Origin: Orychophragmus violaceus
Lineage: Eukaryota; Streptophyta; Magnoliopsida; Brassicales; Brassicaceae
Assembly: GCA_030180135.1 (NCBI GenBank)
Contig: CM058229.1
Location: 43,117,522-43,181,521, forward strand
Length of the DNA stretch: 64,000 bases
Direction: 5' to 3'
Below, one piece after another: positions 19,889 through 30,290 of the stretch (the stretch's first letter is position 1; the number at the start of each line of letters is the position of its first letter). The translations under genes were made by a program, and so were the position numbers. The notes below the pieces were generated by a model. It searched no databases. It saw only the letters and a program-made list of their open reading frames with translations, and was not told the DNA's origin.

Positions 19889-20613
19889 AAATTATGATAG
19901 TAGTCAAACTCTAAGTCTTGTACTTTCAATACAAGCTAATAAAACGATCATTTTTTGGTCTTTTTGTTTAATGCCCAGCTGTCTTCATTTTCACTAAATA
20001 CTCCGACCTTCTTAGATTAATTACCAAATTAGTTCTTGTGAAGGTTCAGTTCAACACACATTTAAACTAATAGACAAAACCATCAGAAATTTGGTAGCTA
20101 CGGTCAAAATATCAAGAAAGACTATTAATATACATCTTTTATATTCTTAAATTTTGTCGCAGTTGATGAAAATATACATATGTAAATGCGTGTACTCGTA
20201 CACACATATAAAAAGTGTATATTTTGTAATTATTAAGGGAAAGACAATAAAAAGCAAAGTTGATAAAATCATGAAAAAGTGGCGCCACAACAACTTGAAA
20301 CCATGTAATCAAAATTATGAAAAACTTATAAAATCGTTCCTTGGATAAATTATTCCCACAAAGGACAAAGTCATGGAATATTGAAATAAAAATCATGTGA
20401 AGCAACACAAAACATGAGTAGTCATGACAAGTATAGGTTTGGTATGTCTTTTTTTGGGTCAAATAGGTACGGTATGTCTTTTTTTTTTTTTTTAGGTACG
20501 GTATGTCTTATTTTGAGAATAAGAACATATAATTATTATGTCTTGTAATATATTTTTAGATTTTCTCCTTTGCTTGTAGATATGAAATGTTGCAGACTAA
20601 TAAAAATTGTTTT
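19889..20613. other. AT-rich unassigned DNA
   Basis: No gene or recognisable element. Small frames are not supported by any motif. Confidence 0.4.
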
Positions 20614-20629
20614 GTAATTTGCCAATGAA

Positions 20630-21828
20630 GGCTGCTGCGCGTGAGACTTGACGCGCCTTTATATTCTCTCTCCCGAAAAGCCAAAACTCACCCTTCGAGC
20701 AAATCTTCAGCCGGCGCGTTACCGCCTCTCCGGCGTCGGATTCCTGCCGGCGTCCGGGGAGGGCTTCGTCTCTTTGTTTCCGTTTGACGTGCGGTGGTCG
20801 TGGCTGGATCGGAGTGGCTGCCTGTGAGCCGGATATTGTGGATCGAGCTGGACGTACGACGATTTCCACTGGTTTTGACGGCGAGTTCTGGGAGTTCGGT
20901 GGTGGTTCGAGCTGCGACCTGGCCTGCTCTGTCCGGATCTACTGTCCGGGGACGACGGTGGTGAAGGCGGAGCTGGGCGTACGGTCATCTGCGCAGAGGT
21001 GGCTCGGAACATCGACGGCTCGTTCCTCGTGGTGGTTTTTGCTCTGCGGTGCAGTGGGACGACGGCGGCTCTCAGTCGACGGCGACGGCCGTGCTACTGG
21101 TGTCCGGTGAAGTTCCGCCGGTTTGCTACTACTCCCCAACGGAAATCGTCTTCCATTATCTCAGCCATGGCTCCGTACGGTTTGGTCCTAAATCTCGTTG
21201 ATGGACTCGTGGTTCTTGCGAATCATAGCTCTATTCAATAATTGATTTAGGTTAGACTTGGTTAATCTGGTTAGTGAAGGTTAGGTTCTGGTTAGGATTG
21301 TACTTGTCTTTGTCTTGTGCTCTGACTTTTTGAATTGCGGAGGAGGTAGTAAAACTGCGGTTGTGGTGATGCTTCGGTTATCCTTTGCTATTAAGCCCCG
21401 TATGTTACGGTAATCCTGTGGTTAAAGCCGGATCCAGGAGTTTACGAGATTGATCTTGAGATGTGGAGGTCAGTCTTGGGTCGGATATCTCTAGACTTTG
21501 CTGTCGAATGGTCTTAATTTCTCAGGTTGCCGGATGAAATAGCTTCCCTAGTTCTTATTATCGGTTCTTCAGGCTTTCACCGGTGTCTCTGCTCGATAGC
21601 CTTGCTGCGCCTTTCTAAGATTCCGAGATGGTTATCGATATCCTTGCTTCTAAAGCTCCCAAGCTAAAGTGGTTAATTATCGATTGATTAGATCTCATGT
21701 TTTTTTATCCTTTTTTTTGGGCATGGATTCTTATTTTGGGTTAACAACTTGTGTATTCAATTGTAAACCTAAACATTTCATTTTGATTAATGATATTAAC
21801 TTACTTATCAAAAAAAAAAAAAAAAAAA
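20630..21828 (+). mobile_element. Non-coding poly(A)-tailed retroposon with 16-bp TSD
   Basis: The sequence gtaatttgccaatgaa occurs at 20614-20629 and again at 21829-21844, flanking a 1199-bp insert that ends in a 19-nt A run (21810-21828). The first 550 bp are GC-rich and the rest AT-rich. There is no convincing protein-coding frame and no RT or endonuclease motif. A long TSD plus poly(A) shows mobilisation by LINE machinery. Candidates are a Sadhu-like retroposon, an internally deleted L1, or a retrocopy of a non-coding RNA; I cannot choose without a search. Confidence 0.8.
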
Positions 21829-21844
21829 GTAATTTGCCAATGAA

Positions 21845-22204
21845 ACAATTATTTGATGATATGTACTCACGTAAAAGAAAGTTGTCGATTTTTATTTTAG
21901 AAAAGCATATGTTCCAAAAAGTTGGATGTTTTGAGGTTTATCCAGATATTAAAATTTTTGTTGAAGTGACCATTAAATTCACAGCAACGATAGCAGTACG
22001 GTTTTTGGATGGTGAATTAATGATTACAAAAAAAACACAATAAACACCTATCAAAACATGTTTCTAGAATGACTACTGCTAATTGTAATTCTTACTCATG
22101 TTAGATATTTCTATACTTCTAGATGTATTATTGATTAATTGGAGGTAAAAACAGCCCCATACACATTACCATATCCGTCATGATTTTCGCCAAATATGAT
22201 TAAT
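21845..22204. other. AT-rich unassigned DNA
   Basis: Nothing recognisable between the retroposon and the small solo LTR. Confidence 0.4.
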
Positions 22205-22209
22205 ATGTT

Positions 22210-22410
22210 TGTTGGGATACAAACAAAGTCCCACATTAGAAGTTTAGACAAAGAATGTCTAATATATAAGTAATGTCCAACTCTGATTAGTATGAAGCCT
22301 TTTGGAAAGGAGCCCAAAAGCAAATCCGTGCGGGCTTTGCCACTTGGACCCAAAACGGACAATATCATACTAATAAGAGAGTTGGACATGAGCTTAGAAA
22401 AAACCCAACA
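22210..22410 (+). mobile_element. Small solo LTR (TRIM-like), 201 bp, TSD atgtt
   Basis: Starts tgttgggatac and ends aacccaaca, with the 5-bp duplication atgtt at 22205-22209 and 22411-22415. Its body (cccacatt near the start, then ggacaatatcatact and gttggacatgag) resembles small LTRs of miniature LTR retrotransposons common in dicots. It has no coding content. The strand is nominal. Confidence 0.8.
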
Positions 22411-22639
22411 ATGTTTCTTTCAAATGATTGCTGAGCAGAGGTTAAAGTTATGATCAGTTTCAACAACCTTATATGAAAATACACCACGTTTACAATCTCT
22501 GAATTGGCAGTAGGAAACTTTCTTTGATGACTTATTTTATTGGTTTTAGCATTTCACTACTCTTTATATTTGTATTTGTAAGAGCTCTGCTGATACACTT
22601 CGTTTCCAAAACTTTACCAGCCTTTAGACAACTTAGGGT

Positions 22640-23465
22640 GTGCCACTCTATAAGAAACATACACATTACCGGCGGAATTTATGATGCAACTTTACCCGTC
22701 TGTAAAAATGAAGATTTCTAACGAGAAAATGACGGGAATCAATCCGTTTGTATCTATCGGTAATTCGTCGGGTTTTTATAAATAGAAATCGTTCCGCCAA
22801 TAACTACGTTGGTAATTTCCAGAAATTATATATGCTAGATAAAATCTACCATGAATTCGTCGATAGTATTAGATAATTAAAATTTATGACAGAGTTTGAC
22901 GGAAATGAAAAAATTGATTCATCTCACTCGGATTAATTATCAATTATATGAATTTTATATTTATGAATTTTCAGAATTTTAATATTTATGAAATGTATGA
23001 ATTTGAATTTAAGAATTAAAAAAATTTCAAACTAAACAGAATCCATTAACAAGATATAAAAAGCAATGGAAGAAATGTTTCAATGATACATATATCATAC
23101 TGGTTACGCTCCCTTCTAACGGCTTCAAGAACTTTGATTCGAATTTGGTTGAACACGCATTATTGATGTATTAGCGACGTGAATGAAAAACATTTATTCA
23201 CCATACCAGGATTAGTTATAAATATGAATTTTTATATTTTTGAATTTTAAAATTTTACTATTTATTAATTGTAATATAAAAATTTTAATTTAAAAAATAA
23301 ATATAATTCTATAAAATATATACAAAGCAATGTAAGAAATGTTCGAATGACAAACATAACATACTAGTTATGTACCTTTCTACTGCTTCAAAACTTCACG
23401 TTCGAGTATGGTTGAACACGTTTTTCCGATGGATTACCGACGGAAATGAACAAAACGACGCAATT
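22640..23465. repeat. Degenerate repeat block with accgacgg-like motifs and a ~270-bp duplication
   Basis: Diverged motifs such as ccggcggaa, gtcggg and ccgacggaaatg recur, as in subterminal regions of some CACTA elements, and 22651 reads cactctataagaaa. The segment at about 22921-23200 is repeated in diverged form at about 23205-23465 (shared agcaatg.aagaaatgtt and tggttgaacacg). Probably a decayed DNA transposon; the class is uncertain. Confidence 0.45.
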
Positions 23466-24430
23466 ACAGAAAAAATTTCGATGAAAATGAAAAACGGCTT
23501 AGTCAAAGTCAAAATGAAAGATCCTTCGGTAATCTTACTGTTTAGGGGGTTAGGGTTTCAAAATTCAAAAATAACTTTCCAAAAAGAAAGTTGTACATAT
23601 TCTAGTGAATTTTTACACAGAAAACTAGTTGATTCGCTCGCGCCATGTGCGAGCACAAATATTACTAAACACAAATTTTATAAAATAAAAATCATCAAAT
23701 TAATTCAACAATAACAATAATATTATAAAAATCTATATCAAACTACATATAATCAAAAATACATATAAACATTGTTATACTTAACCTCTTATTAAAGTAT
23801 TTTATAGTTTATTCTAAATAAAATTAATAGAAACAAAATAAATTATAATTATATATTTATATGTATAAAAATAAATACATAAGTTCATTATTTAAAATAT
23901 TTTATTATTTATATATATAAATTCAAAATCTATATAAATAATATAAAATGATTATATAAAATCGTATTATTTATAACCATATTTATTAATATTTAAAAAA
24001 TTTGATAACTATTTTTATATTTATCATTTTACTTTTATTTTTTTATCGAAGGTTATGTATATCTCTAAAATAAAATTTAAAAATATTTTTATAAATATTT
24101 TCATATTTATCATCTTAATTTTTTTATCAAAGTTTTGTATATCTCCAAAATAAAATTAAAATAATCTTCATAAATATTTTCATATTTATCATCTCATCTT
24201 ACTTTTTTATTTTTTTTATCTAAAGACATGTATATCTCCAAAATAAATTTAAAACATAATAAAATTAACAATATAAATTAAGGATAATATAGTAAAAACC
24301 TAATTTTACTAAGAGTAAGTAAATAATCAATCATTTTAAGTGTGAATAAAAGCTCAAAAACACTTTCCAATTAATATAAAGATCACACTTGCGTATGTAC
24401 ACTAAAGGCACTAATATCATTGTTTTTTCT
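23466..24430. repeat. Very AT-rich block with ~80-bp tandem repeats
   Basis: Three diverged units of about 80 bp start near 24017, 24102 and 24182 (shared catatttatcat, tgtatatctccaaaata, ataaatatttt). A short hairpin gctcgc..gcgagc lies near 23637-23654. No gene. The block could be a decayed Helitron, but I see no terminal signature strong enough to say so. Confidence 0.45.
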
Positions 24431-24958
24431 TTCAAATTTGAAGAGTTTGTATAAAACAAGTTTCTAAAGGAAGTGCGACTTTTGGATGACATATGATAAA
24501 TATTTGGAAATGAATAAACTTTTCTATGAAATGTGTTTTTAAGCTTATAATGTGTATATTTTCCAATTTATACACCTTAAACTGCCTCTTCTACCTCTAA
24601 AATTAATATTTTGTGATCCTTCCACTCTTGTATATAATGGTCCACTATGCTGATTTAAGCGATAATTTGGATATGTGCAAGACATGCAATCTTAGGTATT
24701 TTGGAAGGAACTGTATGGATACTTTAATATATATTCGGCTCGATAAAATATTTCATACAAGAATGATAGGATTCTGGTGGGCTCTTATCTATTCATCTCT
24801 GTGCTATGACTTATGGCTCAGGTTGAGGTCTTTTGAAGAATTATGGTTAAGAATTTTTGGTACAAGATGGGTAGAATTTATTCAAAACAATCATGACTTT
24901 GGGATGTTAAAATCCAAGTCGATACTCCGGATGAGAGAAATAAAAATTAAGTCTTAAT
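24431..24958. other. Unassigned DNA 5' of the LINE fragment
   Basis: An open frame at 24613-24957 shows no motif I recognise. It could be LINE ORF1 or 5' UTR relic, but no RRM or CCHC knuckle is seen. Confidence 0.3.
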
Positions 24959-25543
24959 ATGCGGATTTTGAGTTGGAATTGTCAAGGCTTGGAAAACAAA
25001 TGGACGATAGGTTATCTGCGGGAGATAGTGTACAAGAACAAACCGGAGTTTTTATTTCTATCAGAGACCAAACAACCATTTTCTTTTACACAAAATTTAT
25101 GGGTCACTTTGGATACGACAAGATGTACACAGTAGAACCGAGAGGAGCCAACAGTAGAACCGAGAGGAGCCAGCGGGGGGTTGGTATTATATTACAATGA
25201 AATCTCATATGTGAACATTATATATGCAAGTAATAGGATTATTGATATCGAAGCAGGTGTACAAGGGAATAGGGTTTCATTATCCTTTGTCTATGGTGAT
25301 CCAGTACAGGAGCTGCAGGACCAAGTTTGGGAGCGGTTAACTCATATGGGTGTGGTGAGGACAAACCCGTGGTTTATAATAGGTGATCTTAATGAGATCA
25401 CGGGCAATCATGAGAAGCAAGGTAGATCTCTAAGGCACACATCCACATTCGTATCTTTTAATAATATGATCCATGATTGTGGTTTAATTGAATTTCCGTC
25501 ATTGGGAGACTCTCTCTCGTGGAGAGGTAGGAGAGGAAAATAA
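24959..25543 (+). pseudogene. L1-type LINE ORF2, endonuclease domain only
   Basis: ATG 24959 opens MRILSWNCQGL, the classic start of a plant L1 ORF2 apurinic-like endonuclease, followed by the expected PEFLFLSETK. After a frameshift near 25080 and a short repeat around 25130-25170, the domain continues as VSLSFVYGDP, WFIIGDLNEI and LSWRGRRG in the 25181-25543 frame. RT and the 3' end are missing; the fragment stops where D-type gag sequence begins at about 25545. It would nick DNA for target-primed reverse transcription; this copy cannot. Confidence 0.8.
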
Positions 25544-25544
25544 C

Positions 25545-25732
25545 TTATCAGGAAAACAACTTATCAGGTAGGCTGGTGCCGAAGTCGTGGAGACTGAGGC
25601 AGAGCTCGTCAACACGCCATCGGTCTGACCCATGGTCCTTACCCCGGTGGTGTTCTGCCGAACGTTGTCAACCGTTTGAGGGTGGTCAACTGGTGGTGTG
25701 GCGCTGGGAGATCCAGATTGGTCGGGATTCAT
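25545..25732 (-). pseudogene. Truncated N-terminus of a second D-type gag
   Basis: The minus-strand frame begins MNPDQSGSPSATPP at 25732, about 50 nt after the primer site, where gag should start. It runs into the LINE fragment at about 25545. It differs from D's own gag N-terminus, so it is a diverged copy. Confidence 0.5.
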
Positions 25733-25783
25733 CTCGATCTATCGGATCTAGGATCTGATTCTTAAGACAGGAAAACTATAGAT

Positions 25784-25802
25784 GTCCCCACAGTCGGCAC
25801 CA
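25784..25802 (-). promoter_or_regulatory. Primer binding site next to the D-type LTR
   Basis: The minus strand reads tggtgccgactgtggggac 2 nt after the LTR, a Tat-type site related to A's tggcgtcgtctatgggga. Confidence 0.7.
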
Positions 25803-25804
25803 AA

Positions 25805-26339
25805 TGTGAGATCTGAGATTCACACTAAGAATTTGTAATCGTGGATTTGGACTTTTGGATATAGAAATGGTATAGGTTTCCTATGAATCAAAGACTTTAT
25901 TGAGAATGATCGTCGAGATAGAACAAACACAATCGAATAGAGAGTACAAAGTATGATAATCGAGCTATCTAGTCGAAGTGTTCTTAATTAGGGTTGGAAT
26001 GTCTTGAATGAATCGCCACTTCTCCTTTAAATACTCTCGACTTTGATCTTCTTGTTCCGATATTTCGGCCTCGTCGTCGTAACGATCTCCGAGATTTGCG
26101 TGGATCGGTTGAACCGACGAAGACCAGGTTGCTCTATCTCCACATCGTCTCCTTTCGAGCTCGAGCTCGATTGCTTCTCACTTCGGCGCTGCTTAGGCCT
26201 TGTCAGGATGTCAATCGTTTGGGCCCAACAGATGATACGGTCGATCTCTCTGTCTTGATTACAGAACGGGCTCATGATTATGGGCTTTGTTTTATTTGTT
26301 AACGGGCCGGATGTCCTAGAGGGAAATCCAGTACCAACA
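25805..26339 (-). repeat. D-type LTR (3' LTR of D, 5' LTR of a joined copy)
   Basis: On the minus strand it starts tgttggtactgg and ends ctcaca, 535 bp. A TATA-like tatttaaa lies at 26033-26026. A polypurine tract precedes it (26353-26340) and a primer site follows it, so one LTR is shared by two internal regions. Confidence 0.75.
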
Positions 26340-26353
26340 ATAGCCCCCAGCCC
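26340..26353 (-). promoter_or_regulatory. Polypurine tract of element D
   Basis: The minus strand reads gggctgggggctat directly before the LTR, comparable to A's tract. Confidence 0.65.
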
Positions 26354-26990
26354 ATTAATTTCGTTAAGTCAAGGTTTAATGGGCGGTTGGCGTTCTTGTG
26401 AAGACGCATGTGTGCTTCGAGTGTCAGAAACCCTAATGATCGTCTTCGGGTCCTATTATGATCGGATGGTTGAGATTGAGCGCATGTGTCATTTCGACTT
26501 GTGCTGTCTAGAGGATATCTTTATCTCCCGTCGATTTGATCAATCGCCAACGGTTGAGATTTTCCGGGTTCGATAAGTCTTATCGGCCTCGATCTATGCA
26601 GATGTGAGTTAATCATCAGCCGCTTACTCTTGGCCGTAGATTTCGTATCGATGGTCAAGATAGTAGGAGATCGAAGGATCCTAACTGTCTTAATCTTTTG
26701 TAATCATTTTCAAACTTTAAATCGAGCGGTTGAGATTGCAGGATATGAAAGATCCCGCGGATCTCGAGGGAGAAGGTCCACGAATTGGCTTAAAAGGATA
26801 AGTTACCTAGCACGATTCCCATTACTGCTCGCACTACAAATCGGCAAGGTAACTTCTTCTTTCTTACTTTAGCATTTCGATTCTCGCTCTTGTTTCTTTT
26901 ACTGTTATCTCCAGACTCTTCTTTCTTTAGATCTTCTATTTCGATCCTCTTTTTCTTTTGAGTCAAAGAAATTTCGATCCATCGATCGTC
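26354..26990 (+). other. D terminal region upstream of the antisense gene
   Basis: Non-coding. It contains diverged copies of ggttgagatt (26466, 26552, 26724) and should hold any promoter for the plus-strand gene starting at 26991. No certain core promoter is seen. Confidence 0.4.
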
Positions 26991-27169
26991 ATGACCCGGA
27001 AGGGTGTAACCAAGGCGAGCACAAGTGCGGCGGCGGGATCATTTGGTCCGCATCCGCCGTCCAGCTTGACTGTTGACCATATAAAGTGATTGCGGTCGAA
27101 GTGCCAAATCCCTCCGGGGGTAGAAATAATAGTCCTGTCTCCGGCGATGTCGTCGGAGACTGTCGTAGA
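26991..27169 (+). pseudogene. D antisense gene, exon 1 part 1
   Basis: ATG 26991 starts MTRKGVTKASTSAAAG on the strand opposite to D's pol. An in-frame TGA lies at 27087-27089. The frame then continues CQIPPGVEI, typical of the start of the Transposase_28 'putative gypsy-type transposon' domain, until copia element E interrupts it at 27170 (TSD gtaga, 27165-27169). The product is unknown; family members are found in plant gypsy elements. Confidence 0.7.
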
Positions 27170-27811
27170 TGTTGGAATTATGTCCAGTAATCTCTGTACT
27201 GTCTCTAGAAAGTAAGAGTATGTCAATGATCAGACATAAGTCATATAATACTGGGGGTCATGATGGCTTGCTAGAGTCCGCTCATGATCTATAAGTCTTG
27301 GACTTATTGCCTTTATTATATGATCCCACATGGGTCACACGCCTAAGCTAACAGGAAACTATGAAGGAACGGTTTAGCAGAAGTACGGTAAAAGTGCTAG
27401 GCATTTACTGTACTTAGAGAGATTAAAGGGCCTGATTAAATCTAAGGGATTTAATCAGACTGAGACTTGGGCCCAAAAGCCCATGAGAACATAAAGGGGT
27501 TTTAATGAATAAAACTTGACCTAGCTCTCTAATTTTCTAAGCCTCTTCTGCGCCTCTCTCTCTCTCTCTCTCTCTCTGCGCCTCCATCTCCTTGGTCTAG
27601 CAGCCAACTTCCTGAAGTGTGCGTGTGTGAACCTTTGGAGGAGCTGTCTCTTGGCGGTTCTGCTGATCTCTGACTCATACCTCTCCATTCCGCTGCATAA
27701 CAAGGTATTAGGTGAGATCTTTTATGATTCAGCAAGAGAACCTAGATCCAAGCATGTTTAGTAGGATCAATCAATGAGTAATTAAATCAGGATAAACTAA
27801 ACAATCCTTCA
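27170..27811 (+). repeat. Element E 5' LTR
   Basis: Starts tgttggaattatg and ends caatccttca; contains a (CT)n run at about 27549-27577. Confidence 0.95.
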
Positions 27812-27812
27812 G

Positions 27813-27824
27813 TGGTATCAGAGC
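27813..27824 (+). promoter_or_regulatory. Primer binding site of element E (tRNA-iMet)
   Basis: tggtatcagagc, the standard plant copia site, 1 nt after the LTR. Confidence 0.9.
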
Positions 27825-29399
27825 CAGGTTCTATTAGGATTTCTTGTTTAGAATCATGTTTAGGTTGTTTAGAAGTGTATGAATCAATCTATGATAAGAA
27901 AACACTTAAGAAACAAAGTTAAAAACCTAAACTAGAAATCGCATGATCCGATCTATATGAATCGGTATGCGTCGGAGTGTTGATCGGTATCGGATCACAC
28001 GTCCGGATCGGATGACGCACGAACCGATCATGGATCGAGTTGTGTCGTCGATCCGATCGGCGACATGGAGCGAGCGAGCGATGGACCGATCGATCGATCG
28101 CACGATCGCGAGAGATCGACCGCGATCGCGTCCTGCTCTCGTCCCGTCCCGTCCGGCCTCACGTCCCGAACGATCGCCCGAGCCGTCCCGATCGCGTGGC
28201 TTGCGGCTGTCCTGATCGTCTCTCGATCGCGTGAAGCTCACGACTCGGTCGTGATCGGTTCACGTAATCAATCGGTTCGGTTTGGCTTGTGATGGTTCGG
28301 TTTAAAATTTATTAAAAACTTGATCATCACGGTTTAATAATTACAGACTTAATAAAATTTATTAGATCTGGTTAAACCGTGATAAGAAATCCAAAGTCGT
28401 AAAATTGGATTTAGTGCCTAAACCAGTGGTTTTCTAATTTGATTTGGTTGGACCAAATAAATTGAGAAAATCCGGTTTAGTAAATAACCGGTTGACAATT
28501 GTGGTCATCGTAGTAATTAACTTTGGTTAGACCAATTTTAATGAACCAGACCGGTTATGTCATTTAATTGGACAATTGGGTTATGTCTTGGACATAGACA
28601 AATTCTTGGGCCATGGGCCAAGAAGTTAAAACAATTGGGCCAGTTATTTGAGTCTTTTCTTCAGATTTATTTTAAAATTCATTTAATAATTAAAATTTGA
28701 TTTTAAAATTAATCAGTTTCCAAAATTTCAAATTAGAAAGTTTCTTAGAATAGAAGTTTCTAGATTTGCATGTTTTGGATATTTAGGAAATTTCTATAGT
28801 TAGAAAGTTTCCATTTTTAGGAAGTTTCCAATTATAAAAGTTTCCAAAACAGTAGGTTTCCAAAAATGGAAAGTTTCCAAAAATAGTAATCTTCTATTTT
28901 GGAATGAAATTTTAAGAAAACCTATAAACCTCAAATAATATCAAGCGTTGGATGTCTTGTCCAGTCTATGTCAGCTGTTGAAACCCATTCAATCGTACAC
29001 ATGGCCTTACAGTGTGAGGGTGTCTATCTTTTGCGTGGGTAAGACAGTTTGTGATTCATTAATGTCATTGGGAGTCCCAGACATTAGTGATTACATGACT
29101 GTATAGTCTGGTTTTCTTGACTAGGCCATCGGGAGTCCCGGGCCTTGAGACATCAGAGTGAATTGGGCCTCGGGCCCAGATTCACAACCAAGAGTTATAT
29201 CACGAATATAATTAGCCGAAATAGGGCTTACCGATATAAGCTAAGGTTGGGTGAAGCCCAGTGGCCCACTTTGATCTTAGTTATATGTGGATCTTGGAAT
29301 CATTATATTCTTTTGAGGGTAACTTATGTTATTGAATATAATGCGAGATTAATCATATTGAACATATTAACTAAAATCCTTTTATCTTAAATTTCAGTT
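27825..29399 (+). other. Element E leader with gatcg-rich block and agtttcc repeats
   Basis: A long untranslated leader. 27961-28240 is packed with cgatcg and gatcgatcg motifs on both strands (gatcgatcgatcg at about 28088-28101), giving spurious Arg/Ser-rich frames. 28725-28900 has repeated aagtttcc/ggaaa units. From about 28925 the leader matches F closely (tatcaagc.ttggatgtcttg, cccagac, ccatcgggagtcccgggcc), so the gatcg block is a variable island in a conserved leader. Confidence 0.7.
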
Positions 29400-30290
29400 A
29401 TGACTAGCACAAACAATCAAAACACTTTCTCGATCCGGTCTGTCCTTGAGAAGGACAAACTGAACGGATCAAATTTCTTGACTTGGTCGCGGAACCTGAG
29501 GCTAGTCCTCAGGCAGGAGAGAAAGGACTATGTCCTTGAGAAAGCTCTCCCCGTGAGGATCGGGTCCAATGCTTCTCATGCAGTATATAATGCTTGGAAT
29601 AAGCATTATAATGATGCGGTAGATGTGCGTGGTCTGATATTGGCTACCATGGACTCAGACTTGCTGAAGCAATATGAGAACATGGAATCGCCAATAGAGA
29701 TGATCAGCAGCCTGAAATTGAAATTTCAGGAGCAGATAAGAGTGGAAAGATACCAGTTGGTTAAGTCTCTCACTAGCTGCAAGCTACCAAATGATCATAC
29801 AGTGAGTCCTCATGTCAGTAAAATGATGGGTTACATTGATAACATGAGGAAACTGAATTATCCAGTTAGCCAAGAATTGGCAACTGAGATCATTCTGCAG
29901 TCACTGCCGTCAAGCTATGATAAGTTCAGAAGGAACTATATCAAGAAAGGCTTAACGAAGACGCTGACTGAACTGCATGATATGCTCAAGACAGTTGAGC
30001 CAAACGTGAAGAGTACCCTGTTTAATATCATGAAGGAGAAGGGTAGGTTTACTAAACCTAATGCTGACAAGGGTGAAGACAAAGTTGTCCAGATTTTGAA
30101 TCATGGCAAGCGTGTGTCTTCTGAGCCCGAGTCAGATACCTCTTACGTTGGTAAGTGCTGCTACTGTAAAGAGACTGGGCATTGGAAGAGAGATTGCAAT
30201 AAATTCATGGAAGATAATGAGGAGTTGAAGTTGATGTATGAGACTACTTCCTCAGGTATTCATGTTGTTACTTTAAGTTCTACCTTATAG
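29400..30290 (+). CDS. gag: Element E gag
   Basis: 296 residues from ATG 29400. It resembles F gag throughout (TQNTFSIRS-like start, KLNGSNFL.WSRNLRLVLRQE). The copia-type gag domain lies at about residues 15-215, and a CCHC knuckle at about 253-266 (CCYCKETGHWKRDC). The frame stops at 30288-30290 where F continues into protease: the tryptophan before the protease motif has become a stop, and the catalytic aspartate codon next to it is now asparagine (VLNTSCG). Gag may still be functional for packaging while pol is not. Confidence 0.85.
   Translation: MTSTNNQNTFSIRSVLEKDKLNGSNFLTWSRNLRLVLRQERKDYVLEKALPVRIGSNASHAVYNAWNKHYNDAVDVRGLILATMDSDLLKQYENMESPIEMISSLKLKFQEQIRVERYQLVKSLTSCKLPNDHTVSPHVSKMMGYIDNMRKLNYPVSQELATEIILQSLPSSYDKFRRNYIKKGLTKTLTELHDMLKTVEPNVKSTLFNIMKEKGRFTKPNADKGEDKVVQILNHGKRVSSEPESDTSYVGKCCYCKETGHWKRDCNKFMEDNEELKLMYETTSSGIHVVTLSSTL

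Noticed and set aside
19889..20613. A host gene in the gap between elements
   Set aside because: Only short frames without motifs or codon bias; no splice-linked set of exons could be assembled.
20597..21241. Proline/arginine-rich frames on both strands
   Set aside because: Shadow frames in the GC-rich half of the non-coding retroposon; no domain and no agreement on strand.
23624..23660. Helitron 3' end with hairpin
   Set aside because: A gctcgc/gcgagc stem is present, but no CTRR end at the right distance and no matching 5' end were found.
27927..28292. Arg/Ser-rich open frames on both strands
   Set aside because: They arise from the cgatcg-rich island in E's leader, which has no in-frame stops by composition.
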